DNA of 64,000 nucleotides from positions 1-64,000 of the forward strand of contig JAMCCL010000158.1 of assembly GCA_024516035.1 (NCBI GenBank), read 5' to 3'. The notes under the pieces are model-generated. The model was not told the origin of the DNA. It worked only from the letters and a program-made list of their open reading frames with translations, and searched no databases. Position 1 is the stretch's first letter. The number at the start of each line of letters is the position of its first letter. Source of the DNA: Bactericera cockerelli. Lineage: Eukaryota; Arthropoda; Insecta; Hemiptera; Triozidae. The translations under genes and the position numbers were made by a program. This document shows, piece after piece, positions 26,658 to 39,232 of the stretch.

Positions 26658-27446
26658 TAGTGAAATAAAGTGAAATAAAGTAGAAATTGGGTATAGCGGG
26701 GAAATAGTGAAATAAAGGAGAAAATGGGTATAGCGGGGAAATAGAGAAAAAAAGGAGAAAATGGGTATAGCGGAGAAATAGTGAAATAGAGGAGAAAATG
26801 GGTATAGCGGGGAAATAGAGAAAAAAAGGAGAAAATGGGTATAGCGGGGAAATAGAGAAAACAAGGAGAAAATGGGTATAGCGGAGAAATAGTGAAATAA
26901 AGGAGAAAATGGGTATAGCGGAGAAATAGTGAAATAAAGGAGAAAATGGGTATAGCGGAGAAATAGTGAAAAAAAGGAGAAAATGGGTATAGCGGAGAAA
27001 TAGTGAAATAAAGGAGAAAATGGGTATAGCGGGGAAATAGATAAAAAAAAGTAGAAAATGGGTTTAGCGGGGAAATAGTGAAATAAAGGAGAAAATGGGG
27101 ATAGCGGGGAAATAGAGAAAAAAAGGAGAAAATGGGTATAGCGGAGAAATAGTGAAATGGAGGAGAAAATGGGTATAGCGGGGAAATAGATAAAAAAAGG
27201 AGAAAATGGGTATACCGGAGAAATAGTGAAATAAAGGAGAAAATGGGTATAGCGGTGAATAGAGAAAAAAAGGAGAAAATGGGTATAGCGGAGAAATAGT
27301 GAAATAAAGGAAAAAATGGGTATAGCGGAGAAATAGTGAAATAAAGGAGAAAATGGGTATAGCGGGGAAATAGAGAAAAAAAGGAGAAAATGGGTATAGC
27401 GGAGAAATAGTGAAATAAAGGGGAAAATGGGTATAGCGGAGAAATA
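26658..27446 (+). repeat. 37-bp minisatellite, 5' flank of copy E
   Basis: This block appears base-for-base the same as 19498-20286, in the same monomer order, at an offset of exactly 7160 bp. Confidence 0.96.
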
Positions 27447-27458
27447 ATTATAATTTCG

Positions 27459-27590
27459 ATGAAAAAGAGAGACAAGTTACATGCATTGAGTAACAATCAA
27501 CCCTTCAATACCAAAATAAAACAAGATTACAAAAAATATAGAAACAAGCTCAACAACCTAATTGATCTTGCAAAAAACATCATACCTTAA
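27459..27590 (+). pseudogene. N-terminal linker segment of RT, copy E
   Basis: The same 43-codon segment and the same +1 base as copy D (compare 20299-20430). The shared lesion shows that D and E descend from one duplicated copy or from one read sequence. Confidence 0.72.
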
Positions 27591-29484
27591 AAAACAAGTT
27601 GAGGAGGCAAAAGGAGACAAGAAAAAAATTTGGGAAATTATTAACGACGTCACACAATATAAAAAGAAAAAAACAAATAACATAAAGGGAATCGAGATAC
27701 AAGGGGACTATATATCGGTGGATAAAGATCCAATAAAAGTTGCAAATCACTTTAATAATTTTTTCGCAAATTTAGGCTCCAAAACAACTAGAACTCAACC
27801 ACAGTCACCCAACATACCACACCTACCAACACCTCAAACACACGACCTTAGTAGCTTTTACCTCAAGCCCATTAACGAAAAGGAGTTGGACGATATAATT
27901 AGCAAAATGAAGGGGGGATCAGCGCCTGGACATGATAAAATTGATACAGGTACAATCAAATCTATTAAACAGTACATCCTTAAGCCATTAACATTTATAT
28001 ACAACCTATGTTTTAAAACAGGTACCTTCCCGCGTCAGTTCAAAATATCAATAATTAGCCCACTTCATAAAAAAGGTGATCCGTGCCTGGTTAGCAATTT
28101 TCGACCGATATCTTTATTGTCAATTTTTTCTAAAATACTGGAACGTTGTATCAAGTCCAGGCTGGTCAAATATCTGGATGAGAATGGAATCCTTAGTGAT
28201 CTTCAGTTCGGCTTCAGGAGTGGCAGAGACACAAATGATGCTGTGCTGGAGCTCACTGAGGAAATTTATCCTCATTTAGATGGAGGGGGAAAAGTAGCAG
28301 CTTGCCTAATGGACTTATCACAAGCTTTTGTTAAAGTTGACCATGCAGTCCTGATAAAGAATTTAGACAGGATAGGCATAAAAGAAAAACCACTTGAACT
28401 TTTCAAGAGTTATTTAACAGGCAGGAGTCAACAAGTTAAACTAAGAACGGTTAGTGCTCAGCAAGTACCTACAGACTCATTTTCTCCCTCCAACACTGAC
28501 CAGTCAGACAGAGTAATAACCACCCACCTGAGTGACTCAATTGCAAACCAACCCTTCTCAGTGCCCCAGGGCACAGTGCTGTCTCCTGTACTCTACAATA
28601 TATATGTATGTGACATGTACAATCTACCTCTCGCTGGAAAAGTTATTTCTTACGCAGACGATACTGCATTAATAATGAAAGGGGTTACATGGACAGAGGT
28701 TTTCCAAAATATGAGAAAAGGCATGCAACTGATAACAAAATGGCTAGATGAACGTAACCTGTCCCTTAATGTAGAAAAAACGAAAATCTTACCTTTCTGC
28801 TTGAATAAGAAAACCTTTCCCACAAAAAAATTCTTAAGAATAAATCCCTGTACCAAATGTACGACAGCGTGTATGTGTAACAAGGTAGAGATTACAGAGA
28901 GCATCAGATACCTTGGAGTGCAATTGGACTGTCATCTCAGGTGGGAATACCATATTGAAAATTTAAGAAATAGACTCAGGCGGTATATACATCCTTTTTT
29001 AGCATTGAGAAAGTTCATGGCTTTACCTATGTTGAAAGAAATCTACTATGCCTTGATACAATCCGCCCTCGAATACGGCATTTGTGCTTATGGCCGAGCA
29101 GATTCGTCCTATCTTAAAAAACTGAAATCAGCACAAAATATTCTGTTAAAAATTATACACAAAAAAATAAGACTGTTTCCATCTGAAAGACTATATAAAG
29201 AACTAAAAGTCCTAAATATAGACCGTCTCTTCAAGAAGAATCTTTGTTCTCATGTACATAAAAACAAAGACAAATTACTGAGAATCTCAGAACACAGACA
29301 TAACATTCGTAGGAGAAATCTCTTGGTCCCTAAATGCAAAACAAAGATAGGTCAGAAATCTATAACCTACCTAGGTATAAAAATGTACGAATCCATTCCT
29401 CAAGATATACAACAAATAGGAGAGCTAAAAAATTTCAAGTTTAAATTAAAACATTGGTTAATGGAAAACAACAACATAGATTAG
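27562..29484 (+). CDS. Reverse transcriptase of non-LTR retrotransposon, copy E
   Basis: A 640-codon frame whose translation is identical to that of copy D. It has APGHDK at 121-126, motif A MDLSQAF at 250-256 with Val at 257 in place of the usual Asp, PQG at 335-337, YADD at 364-367, the cysteine cluster at 430-439, YLGVQLD at 450-456 and a basic C-terminus. The first codon is again TTG, preceded by a stop, so the frame lacks a natural start. Identity at the protein and apparently the nucleotide level means very recent duplication, gene conversion or an assembly repeat. The enzyme could be catalytically competent, but no endonuclease domain is encoded. Confidence 0.93.
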   Translation: MILQKTSYLKKQVEEAKGDKKKIWEIINDVTQYKKKKTNNIKGIEIQGDYISVDKDPIKVANHFNNFFANLGSKTTRTQPQSPNIPHLPTPQTHDLSSFYLKPINEKELDDIISKMKGGSAPGHDKIDTGTIKSIKQYILKPLTFIYNLCFKTGTFPRQFKISIISPLHKKGDPCLVSNFRPISLLSIFSKILERCIKSRLVKYLDENGILSDLQFGFRSGRDTNDAVLELTEEIYPHLDGGGKVAACLMDLSQAFVKVDHAVLIKNLDRIGIKEKPLELFKSYLTGRSQQVKLRTVSAQQVPTDSFSPSNTDQSDRVITTHLSDSIANQPFSVPQGTVLSPVLYNIYVCDMYNLPLAGKVISYADDTALIMKGVTWTEVFQNMRKGMQLITKWLDERNLSLNVEKTKILPFCLNKKTFPTKKFLRINPCTKCTTACMCNKVEITESIRYLGVQLDCHLRWEYHIENLRNRLRRYIHPFLALRKFMALPMLKEIYYALIQSALEYGICAYGRADSSYLKKLKSAQNILLKIIHKKIRLFPSERLYKELKVLNIDRLFKKNLCSHVHKNKDKLLRISEHRHNIRRRNLLVPKCKTKIGQKSITYLGIKMYESIPQDIQQIGELKNFKFKLKHWLMENNNID

Positions 29485-29645
29485 GTATGAGACCCGATTT
29501 TCCTCTGAGACAAAAAAAAAACAAACAAAAAACAAAAAAAATGTGAATTTACTACAATACCTTACGAAAGAAAAATAAATATTCATACATCATATCTTAT
29601 TTAATAAAAGAAAATTATTTACTTACCGATGATAATTAGTCAACT

Positions 29646-29684
29646 CCTGTCACAATACAAAGGATCATCCTTTAGCGTGACAGG
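29646..29684 (+). other. 3' UTR nested stem-loop, copy E
   Basis: Same arms and inner helix as at 22485-22523. Confidence 0.8.
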
Positions 29685-29978
29685 ATGCTTTTTCGCTTCA
29701 AACTACTCCTATCACCTCCTTTATAAGAAGGTCATGGGAGTGGGTTTATTAAAAAAAAAAAAAAAAAATATTAATAAATAGAATCTTAACATTAACTTCT
29801 CCGAAAGTAGTGTTAAGTAACTATTATTACCTAAGTATTATAAGACAGATATATTTTAGTATTAAGTCCATTATGTTATATTCTTTATACATTATGTATT
29901 CTAGTTTATATCTTATAATAAATTTGATGCAAAAATAAAATAAAAGCACTTATATAAAATAAAAAAAAAAAAAAAAAA

Positions 29979-32807
29979 TAGTGAAAAAAAGGAGAAAACG
30001 GGTAGAGCGGAGAAATAGTAAAATAAAGGAGAAAATGGGTATAGCGGAGAAATAGTAAAAAAAAGGAGAAAATGGGTGTAGCGGAGAAATAGAGAAAAAA
30101 AGGAGAAAATGGGTATAGCGGGGAAATAGATAAAAAAAGGAGAAATAGAGAAAAAAAGGAGAAAATGGGTATAGCGGGGAAATAGATAAAAAAAGGAGAA
30201 AATGGGTATAGCGGAGAAATAGTGAAATAAAGTAGAAAATGGGTATAGCGGAGAAATAGTGAAATAAAGGAGAAAATGGGTATAGCGGAGAAATAGTGAA
30301 ATAAAGGAGAAAATGGGTATAGCGGGGAAATAGAGAAAAAAAGGAGAAAATGGGTATAGCGGAGAAATAGTGAAATAAAGGAGAAAATGGGTATAGCGGG
30401 GAAATAGAGAAAAAAAGGAGAAAATGGGTATAGCGGGGAAATAGAGAAAAAAAGGAGAAAATAAGTATAGCGGAGAAATAGTGAAATAAAGGAGAAAATG
30501 GGTATAGCGGAGAAATAGTGAAATAGAGGAGAAAATAAGTATAGCGGAGAAATAGAGAAAAAAAGGAGAAAATGGGTATAGCGGGGAAATAGAGAAAAAA
30601 AGGAGAAAATGGGTATAGCGGAGAAATAGTGAAATAAAGGAGAAAATGGGTATAGCGGAGAAATAGTGAAATTAAGGAGAAAATGGGTATAGCGGAGAAA
30701 TAGTGAAAAAAAGAGAAAATGGGTATAGCGGAGAAATAGTGAAAAAAAGGAGAAAATGGGTATAGCGGAGAAATAGTGAAATAAAGGAGAAAATGGGTAT
30801 AGCGGGGAAATAGATAAAAAAAGTAGAAAATGGGTTTAGCGGAGAAATAGTGAAATAAAGGAGAAAATGGGTATAGCGGGAAAATAGAGAAAAAAAGGAG
30901 AAAATGGGTATAGCGGAGAAATAGTGAGATAAAGGAGAAAATGGGTATAGCGGAGAAATAGTAAAATAAAGGAGAAAATGGGTATAGCGGGGAAATAGAA
31001 AAAAAGGAGAAAATGGGTATAGCGGAGAAATAGTGAAATTAAGGAGAAAATGGGTATAGCGGAGAAATAGTGAAAAAAAGGAGAAAATGGGTATAGCGGA
31101 GAAATAGTGAAATAAAGGAGAAAATGGGTATAGCGGAGAAATAGGAAAAAAAGGAGAAAATGGGTATAGCGGAGAAATAGGAAATAAAGGAGAAAATGGG
31201 TATAGCGGAGAAATAGTGAAATAAAGGAGAAAATGGGTATAGCGGGAAATAGGAAAAAAAGGAGAAAATGGGTATAGCGGAGGAAATAGTGAAAATAAAG
31301 GAGGAAAATGGGTATAGCGGAGAAATAATGAAAATAAGGAGAAAATGGGTTTATAGCGAGAAGAATAGTGAATAATAAAGGAAAAATGGTTATAGCGGAA
31401 ATTGAAATAAAATTATAGGGAAAAAAGTGAAAAAAAGGAGAAAATGGGTATAGCGGGAAATAGTGAAATAAAGGAGAAAATGGGTATAAGCGGGGAAATA
31501 GATAAAAAAAGGAGAAAATGGGTATAGCGGAGAAATAGTGAAATAAAGAGAGAAAATGGGTATAGCGGGAAATAGAGAAAAAAAGGAGAAAATGGGTATA
31601 GCGGAGAAATAGTGAAATAAAGGAGAAAAATGGGTTATAGCGGAAATAGGAAAAAAATGAAAAATTATAAAATAGAGAAAAAAGGAGAAAATGGGTATAG
31701 CGGGAAATAAGTAAATAAAGGAGAAAAATGGGTATAGCGGAGAAATAGTGAAATTAAGGAGAAAATGGGTTATAGCGGGAAATATGAAAATAAAGGAGAA
31801 AATGGGTTATAGGGAGAAAATAGTTTAAATAAAGGAAAAATGGGTTATAGGGAAATATAATAAAAAAGTAGAAAATGGTTTAGGGAAATAGTGAAAATAA
31901 AGAGATAAAATGGGTATAGCGGGAAAATAGAAAAAAAAGGAAAAATGGGTATTAGCGAGAAATATGTGAAATAAAGGAAAATGGGTTTAAGCGGGAAATA
32001 GATAAAAAAAAGAGAAAATGGGTATAGCGGGAAATAGTGAAATAAAGGAGAAAATGGGTATAGCGGGAATAGAAAAAAAAGGAAAATGGGGTATAGCGGG
32101 AGAAATAGAGAAAAAAAGGAGAAAATGGGTATAGCGGAGAAATATGAGTGAAATAAGGAGAAAATGGGTATAGCGGGGAAATAGAGAAAAAAAGGAGAAA
32201 ATGGGTATAGCGGGGAAATAGAGAAAACAAGGAGAAAATGGGTATAGCGGAGAAATAGTGAAATAAAGGAGAAAATGGGTATAGCGGAGAAATAGTGAAA
32301 TAAAGGAGAAAATGGGTATAGCGGAGAAATAGTGAAAAAAAGGAGAAAATGGGTATAGCGGAGAAATAGTGAAATAAAGGAGAAAATGGGTATAGCGGGA
32401 AATAGATAAAAAAAAGTAGAAAATGGGTTTAGCGGGGAAATATGAAATAAAGGAGAAAATGGGGATAGCGGGGAAATAGAGAAAAAAAGGAGAAAATGGG
32501 TATAGCGAGAAATAGTGAAATGGAGGAGAAAATGGGTATAGCGGGGAAATAGATAAAAAAAGGAGAAAATGGGTATACCGGAGAAATAGTGAAATAAAGG
32601 AGAAAATGGTATAGCGGTGAATAGAGAAAAAAAGGAGAAAATGGGTATAGCGGAGAAATAGTGAAATAAAGGAAAAAATGGGTATAGCGGAGAAATAGTG
32701 AAATAAAGGAGAAAATGGGTATAGCGGGGAAATAGAGAAAAAAAGGAGAAAATGGGTATAGCGGAGAAATAGTGAAATAAAGGGAAAATGGGTATAGCGG
32801 AGAAATA
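29979..32807 (+). repeat. 37-bp minisatellite, 3' flank of E joined to 5' flank of F
   Basis: About 76 units. The first 1.2 kb repeats the 3' flank of copy D in order. The middle (31250-32130) is deletion-rich. From about 32150 the ordered 5' flank reappears (AACAAGG, TTTAGCGGGG, GGGGATAGCGG, TACCGG and GCGGTGAATAG markers). Unlike the D-E interval, no pentamer array separates the two flanks. Confidence 0.93.
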
Positions 32808-32819
32808 ATTATAATTTCG

Positions 32820-34843
32820 ATGAAAAAGAGAGACAAGTTACATGCATTGAGTAACAATCAACCCTTCAATACCAAAATAAAAACAAGATTACAAAAAATA
32901 TAGAAACAAGCTCAACAACCTAATTGATCTTGCAAAAACATCATACCTTAAAAAACAAGTTGAGGAGGCAAAAGGAGACAAGAAAAAAATTTGGGAAATT
33001 ATTAACGACGTCACACAATATAAAAAGAAAAAAACAAATAACATAAAGGGAATCGAGATACAAGGGGACTATATATCGGTGGATAAAGATCCAATAAAAG
33101 TTGCAAATCACTTTAATAATTTTTTCGCAAATTTAGGCTCCAAAACAACTAAACTCAACCACAAATCACCCAACATACCACACCTACCAACACCTCAAAC
33201 ACACGACCTTAGTAGCTTTTACCTCAAGCCCATTAACGAAAAGGAGTTGGACGATATAATTAGCAAAATGAAGGGGGATCAGCGCCTGGACATGATAAAA
33301 TTGATACAGGTACAATCAAATCTATTAAACAGTACATCCTTAAGCCATTAACATTTATATACAACCTATGTTTTAAAACAGGTACCTTCCCCGCGTCAGT
33401 TCAAAATATCAATAATTAGCCCACTTCATAAAAAAGGTGATCCGTGCCTGGTTAGCAATTTTCGACCGATATCTTTATTGTCAATTTTTTTTTTAAAATA
33501 CTGGAACGTTGTATCAAGTCCAGGCTGGTCAAATATCTGGATGAGAATGGAATCCTTAGTGATCTCATTCGGCTTCAGGAGTGGCAGAGACACAAATGAT
33601 GCTGTGCTGGAGCTCACTGAGGAAATTTATCCTCATTTAGATGGAGGGGGAAAAGTAGCAGCTTGCCTAATGGACTTATCACAAGCTTTTGTTAAAGTTG
33701 ACCATGCAGTCCTGATAAAGAATTTAGACAGGATAGGCATAAAAGAAAAACCACTTGAACTTTTCAAGAGTTATTTAACAGGCAGGAGTCAACAAGTTAA
33801 ACTAAGAACGGTTAGTGCTCAGCAAGTACCTACAGACTCATTTTCTCCCTCCAACACTGACCAGTCAGACAGAGTAATAACCACCCACCTGATGACTCAA
33901 TTGCAAACCAACCCTTCTCAGTGCCCCAGGGCACAGTGCTGTCTCCTGTACTCTACAATATATATGTATGTGACATGTACAATCTACCTCTCGCTGGAAA
34001 AGTTATTTCTTACGCAGACGATACTGCATTAATAATGAAAGGGTTACATGGACAGAGGTTTTTCCAAAAATATGAGAAAAGGCATGCAACTGATAACAAA
34101 ATGGCTAGATGAACGTAACCTGTCCCTTAATGTAGAAAAAACGAAAATCTTACCTTTCTGCTTGAATAAGAAAACCTTTCCCACAAAAAAATTCTTAAGA
34201 ATAAATCCCTGTACCAAATGTACGACAGCGTGTATGTGTAACAAGGTAGAGATTACAGAGAGCATCAGATACCTTGGAGTGCAATTGGACTGTCATCTCA
34301 GGTGGGAAACCATATTGAAAATTTAAGAAATAGACTCAGGCGTATATACATCCTTTTTTAGCATTGAGAAAGTTCATGCTTTACCTATGTTGAAAGAAAT
34401 CTACTATGCCTTGATACAATCCGCCCTCGAATACGGGATTTGTGCTTATGGCCGAGCAGATTCGTCCTATCTTAAAAAACTGAAATCAGCACAAAATATT
34501 CTGTTAAAAATTATACACAAAAAAATAAGACTGTTTCCATCTGAAAGACTATATAAAGAACTAAAAGTCCTAAATATAGACCGTCTCTTCAAGAAGAATC
34601 TTTGTTCTCATGTACATAAAAACAAAGACAAATTACTGAGAATCTCAGAACACAGACATAACATTCGTAGGAGAAATCTCTTGGTCCCTAAATGCAAAAA
34701 CAAAGATAGGTCAGAAATCTATAACCTACCTAGGTATAAAAATGTACGAATCCATTCCTCAAGATATACAACAAATAGGAGAGCTAAAAAATTTCAAGTT
34801 TAAATTAAAACATTGGTTAATGGAAAACAACAACATAGATTAG
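32820..34843 (+). pseudogene. Reverse transcriptase of copy F with multiple frameshifts
   Basis: The region spans the ATG-equivalent at 32820 to TAG 34841-34843. The linker-RT joint at 32930-32945 is in frame here, unlike in D and E. Breaks relative to D include an extra A near 32880, one G lost near 33273, an extra C near 33391, a T-run change near 33485, bases lost near 33566, one G lost near 33893, changes near 34041 and 34062, and bases lost at about 34307, 34343 and 34377. The largest open pieces are 33079-33351, 33478-34032 (with motif A) and 34387-34803 (C-terminal domain). The YADD box is at about 34010-34022. Confidence 0.88.
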
Positions 34844-35003
34844 GTATGAGACCCGATTTTCCTCTGAGACAAAAAAAAAACAAACAAAAAACAAAAAAAA
34901 TGTGAATTTACTACAATACCTTACGAAAGAAAAATAAATATTCATACATCATATCTTATTTAATAAAGAAAATTATTTACTTACCGATGATAATTAGTCA
35001 ACT

Positions 35004-35042
35004 CCTGTCACAATACAAAGGATCATCCTTTAGCGTGACAGG
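35004..35042 (+). other. 3' UTR nested stem-loop, copy F
   Basis: Perfect copy of the 39-base structure at 22485-22523. Confidence 0.8.
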
Positions 35043-35334
35043 ATGCTTTTTCGCTTCAAACTACTCCTATCACCTCCTTTATAAGAAGGTCATGGAGTGG
35101 GTTTATTAAAAAAAAAAAAAAAAATATTAATAAATAGAATCTTAACATTAACTTCTCCGAAAGTAGTGTTAAGTAACTATTATTACCTAAGTATTATAAG
35201 ACAGATATATTTTAGTATTAAGTCCATTATGTTATATTCTTTATACATTATGTATTCTAGTTTATATCTTATAATAAATTTGATGCAAAAATAAAATAAA
35301 AGCACTTATATAAAATAAAAAAAAAAAAAAAAAA

Positions 35335-37414
35335 TAGTGAAAAAAAGGAGAAAACGGGTAGAGCGGAGAAATAGTAAAAATAAAGGAGAAAATGGGTATA
35401 GCGGAGAAATAGTAAAAAAAAGGAGAAAATGGGTGTAGCGGAGAAATAGAGAAAAAAAGGAGAAAATGGGTATAGCGGGGAAATAGATAAAAAAAGGAGA
35501 AATAGAGAAAAAAAGGAGAAAATGGGTATAGCGGGGAAATAGATAAAAAAAGGAGAAAATGGGTATAGCGGAGAAATAGTGAAATAAAGTAGAAAATGGG
35601 TATAGCGGAGAAATAGTGAAATAAAGGAGAAAATGGGTATAGCGGAGAAATAGTGAAATAAAGGAGAAAATGGGTATAGCGGGAAATAGAGAAAAAAAGG
35701 AGAAAATGGTATAGCGGAGAAATAGTGAAATAAAGGAGAAAATGGGTATAGCGGGGAAATAGAGAAAAAAAGGAGAAAATGGGTATAGCGGGGAAATAGA
35801 GAAAAAAAGGAGAAAATAAGTATAGCGGAGAAATAGTGAAATAAAGGAGAAAATGGGTATAGCGGAGAAATAGTGAAATAGAGGAGAAAATAAGTATAGC
35901 GGAGAAATAGAGAAAAAAGAGAAAATGGGTATAGCGGGAAATAGAGAAAAAAAGGAGAAAATGGGTATAGCGGAGAAATAGTGAAATAAAGGAGAAAATG
36001 GGTATAGCGGAGAAATAGTGAAATTAAGGAGAAAAATGGGTAAGCGGAGAAATAGTGAAAAAAAGGAGAAATGGGTATAGCGGAGAAATAGTGAAAAAAA
36101 GGAGAAAATGGGTTAGCGGAGAAATAGTGAAATAAAGGAGAAAATGGTATAGCGGGGAAATAGATAAAAAAAGTAGAAAATGGGTTTTAGCGGAGAAATA
36201 GTGAAATAAAGGAGAAAATGGGTATAGCGGGAAAATAGAGAAAAAAAGGAGAAAATGGGTATAGCGGAGAAATAGTGAGATAAAGGAGAAAATGGGTATA
36301 GCGAGAAATAGTAAAATAAAGGAGAAAATGGGTATAGCGGGGAAATAGAGAAAAAAAGGAGAAAATGGGTAAGCGGAGAAATAGTGAAATTAAGGAGAAA
36401 ATGGGTATAGCGGAGAAATAGTGAAAAAAAAGGAGAAAATGGGTATAGCGGAGAAATAGTGAAATAAAGGAGAAAATGGTATAGCGGAGAAATAGTGAAA
36501 AAAAAGGAGAAAATGGGTATAGCGGGGAAATAGCGAAATAAAGGAGAAAATGGGTATAGCGAGAGAAATACGTAAAATAAAGGAGAAAATGGGGATAGCG
36601 GGGAAATAGAGAAAAAAGGAGAAAATGGGTATAGCGGAGAAATAGTGAAATTAAGGAGAAAATGGTATAGCGGAGAAATAGTGAAAAAAAAGGAGAAAAT
36701 GGGTATAGCGGAGAAATAGTGAAATAAAGGAGAAAATGGGTATAGCGGAGAAATACTGAAAAAAAAAGGAGAAAATGGGTATAGCGGAGAAATAGCGAAA
36801 TAAAGGAGAAAATGGGGATAGCGGGAAATAGATAAAAAAGGAGAAAATGGGGATAGCGGAGAAATAGTGAAATAAAGGAGAAAATGGGTATAGCGGTGAA
36901 TAGGGAAAAAAAGGAGAAAATGGGTATAGCGGAGAAATAGTGAAATAAAGGAGAAAAATGGGTATAGCGGAAAATAGAGAAAAAAAGGAGAAAATGGGTA
37001 TAGCGGAGAAATAGTGAGATAAAGGAGAAAATGGGTATAGCGGAGAAATAAATAAAATAAAGAGAAAATGGGTAATAGCGGAAATAGAAAAAAAAGGAGA
37101 AAATGGGTAAAGCGGAGAAATAGGAAAATAAAGGAGAAAATGGGTATAGCGGAGAAATAGTGAAAAAAAGGAGAAAATGGGTATAAGCGGAGAAATAGGA
37201 AATAAAGGAGAAAATGGTATAGCGGAGAAATAGTGAAAAAAAGGAGAAAATGGGTATAGCGGAGAAATAGCGAAATAAAGGAGAAAATGGGTATAGCGGA
37301 GAAATAGTAAAAATAAAGGAGAAAATGGGTATAGCGGGGAAATAAGAAAAAAAGGAGAAAATGGGTATAGCGGAGAAATAGTGAAATTAAGGAGAAAATG
37401 GTATAGCGGAGAAA
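35335..37414 (+). repeat. 37-bp minisatellite, 3' flank of copy F
   Basis: About 56 plus-polarity units start with the same marker monomers as after D and E. The block is longer than the D flank. Confidence 0.94.
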
Positions 37415-38740
37415 TTTAATTAATTTAATTTAATTTATTTAATTATATTTATTTAATTTAAATTTATTTAATTAATTAATTTAATTTAATTTAAATTTAA
37501 TTAATTAATTTAATTTAATTAATTTAATTAAATTAAATTAAATTAAATTAAATTAAATTAATTTAAATTAAATTAAATTAAATTAAATTAAATTAAATTA
37601 AATTAAATTAATTTAAATTAATTTAAATTAATTTAAATTAAATTAAATTAAATTAATTAAATTAAATTAAATTAAATTAAATTAAATTAAATTAAATTAA
37701 ATTAAATTAAATTAAATTAAATTAAATTAAATTAAATTAAATTAAATTAAATTAAATTAAATTAAATTAAATTAAATTAAATTTAAATTAAATTAATTTA
37801 ATTAATACCTTATCATTTAAAAAAGAGAAAAGGGTATAGGAAATGTGAAATAAATGGAATAATGTAAGCGAAATTAAATTTAATTTAAATTTAATTTAAT
37901 TTAATTATTTAATTTAATTTTAAATTAATTTAATTAAATTAATTTAATTAATTAATTATTAATTATTAAATTAAATTTAATTTAATTAATTAATTAATTA
38001 ATATTTAATTTTAATTTAATTTAATTTAATTTAATTTAATTTTAATTTAATTTAATTAATATTAAATTAATTTAATTTAATTTAATAATTTAATTTAATT
38101 TTAATTTAATTTAATTAATTTAATTTAATTTAATTTAATTTAATTTATAATTAATTTATAATTTAATTATTAATTTAATTAAATTTAATTTAATTAAATT
38201 TAATTAATTTAATTTAAATTTAAATTTAATTTATTTAATTTAATTATTTAATTTATTAATTTAAATTTAATTATTAATTTAATATTTAATTTAATTTAAT
38301 TTAATTAAATTTAATTTAATTATTTAATTAAATATTAATTAAATTAATTTAATTTATTTAATTTAAATTAAATTAATTTAATTTAATTAATTAATTTAAA
38401 TTTAATTTAATTTAAATTAATTAAATTTAATTTAAATTAATTTAATTTAATTTAATTTAAATTTAATTTAATTTAAATTAAATTAATTAAATTTAATTAA
38501 TTTAATTTAATTTAATTTAATTTAATTTAAATTAAATTTAAATTAAATTATATTAAATTAAATTAATTAATTTAAAATTAATTAATTTAATAATTAATTA
38601 ATTAAATTAATTTAATTTAATAATTAAATTAAATTAAATTAAATTAAATTAAATTAATTAAATTAAATTAAATTAAAATTAAATTAAATATTAAATTAAA
38701 TTAAATTAAATTAAATTAAATAAATTAAATTAAATTAAAT
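37415..38740. repeat. AT pentamer tract with several polarity changes
   Basis: AATTT (to about 37520), then AAATT (to about 37800), a degraded fold-back at 37805-37876, mainly AATTT to about 38530, then AAATT up to the minisatellite. This is the transition between plus copies D-F and minus copies G-I. Confidence 0.85.
37805..37876. other. Degraded fold-back junction
   Basis: TACCTTATCATTT faces AAAAGAGAAAAGGGTA across A-rich spacer bases, followed by remnants of the GAAATAATGGA word. It matches the junction at 16848-16932 with deletions. Confidence 0.6.
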
Positions 38741-38808
38741 TTCTCCGCTATTTCCCATTTATTCCATTAATTTCACATTTCTCCGCTAACCCTTTTCTCC
38801 TTTTTTTA
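38741..38808 (-). repeat. Two-unit minisatellite remnant
   Basis: About two minus-polarity units (TTCTCCGCTA...CTCCGCTAACCC) lie within the AT tract. They resemble the pentamer-proximal units at 45067 and 54851 and run into AAAAATTTAAAGC, possibly another degraded fold-back. Confidence 0.7.
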
Positions 38809-39232
38809 AAAATTTAAAGCTAATAAATTATATTAATTTAATTAATTAATTTATGTATATTTAATTTAATTTAATTTAATATTAAATTTAATTAATTTAT
38901 TTAATTTAATTTAATTTAGCTTATAATTTATTCTCCTTTAATTTCACTATTTAATTTAAATTTTCATCCTTAATTTAATTTAATTTTAATTATAATTTAA
39001 TTTAAAATTAATTTATAATTAATTTTATAATTAATTTAATTAATTTAATTTTAATTATTAATTTAAATTTTAATTTATTTAAATTAATATTTAATTATAA
39101 TTTTAATTTAATTTAAATTAAATTAAATTATTAAATTAAATTAAATTAAATTAATAATTAAATTAAATTAAATTAAATAAATTCAATTAAATAAATTAAA
39201 TTAAATAAATTAAATTAAATATTAATCTTAAA
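38809..39232. repeat. Mixed AATTT/AAATT tract
   Basis: AT-rich sequence with a short trapped minisatellite trace near 38932-38972. No gene is seen. Confidence 0.75.

Larger units (their letters stand above)
27447..29978 (+). mobile_element. Non-LTR retrotransposon copy E, near-identical to D
   Basis: The boundaries match those of copy D. By eye the two copies differ only in A-run lengths (one extra A near 29511-29521 and an 18-base rather than 17-base terminal poly(A)). It lies 7160 bp downstream of D in the same orientation, so the pair is a tandem repeat of the whole satellite-plus-element unit rather than two insertions. Confidence 0.93.
32808..35334 (+). mobile_element. Non-LTR retrotransposon copy F, frame-shifted
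   Basis: The 5' and 3' boundaries match those of D and E. The coding region differs from D by at least a dozen small indels, nearly all in runs of one base, while substitutions are scarce. That pattern fits residual long-read error better than old decay. Confidence 0.92.

Noticed and set aside
35097..35294. 65-residue frame in the 3' UTR of copy F, and the related 41181-41456 frame
   Set aside because: It starts in the internal A-tract and covers the AT-rich 3' UTR tail. The equivalents in D and E are not conserved as a frame.
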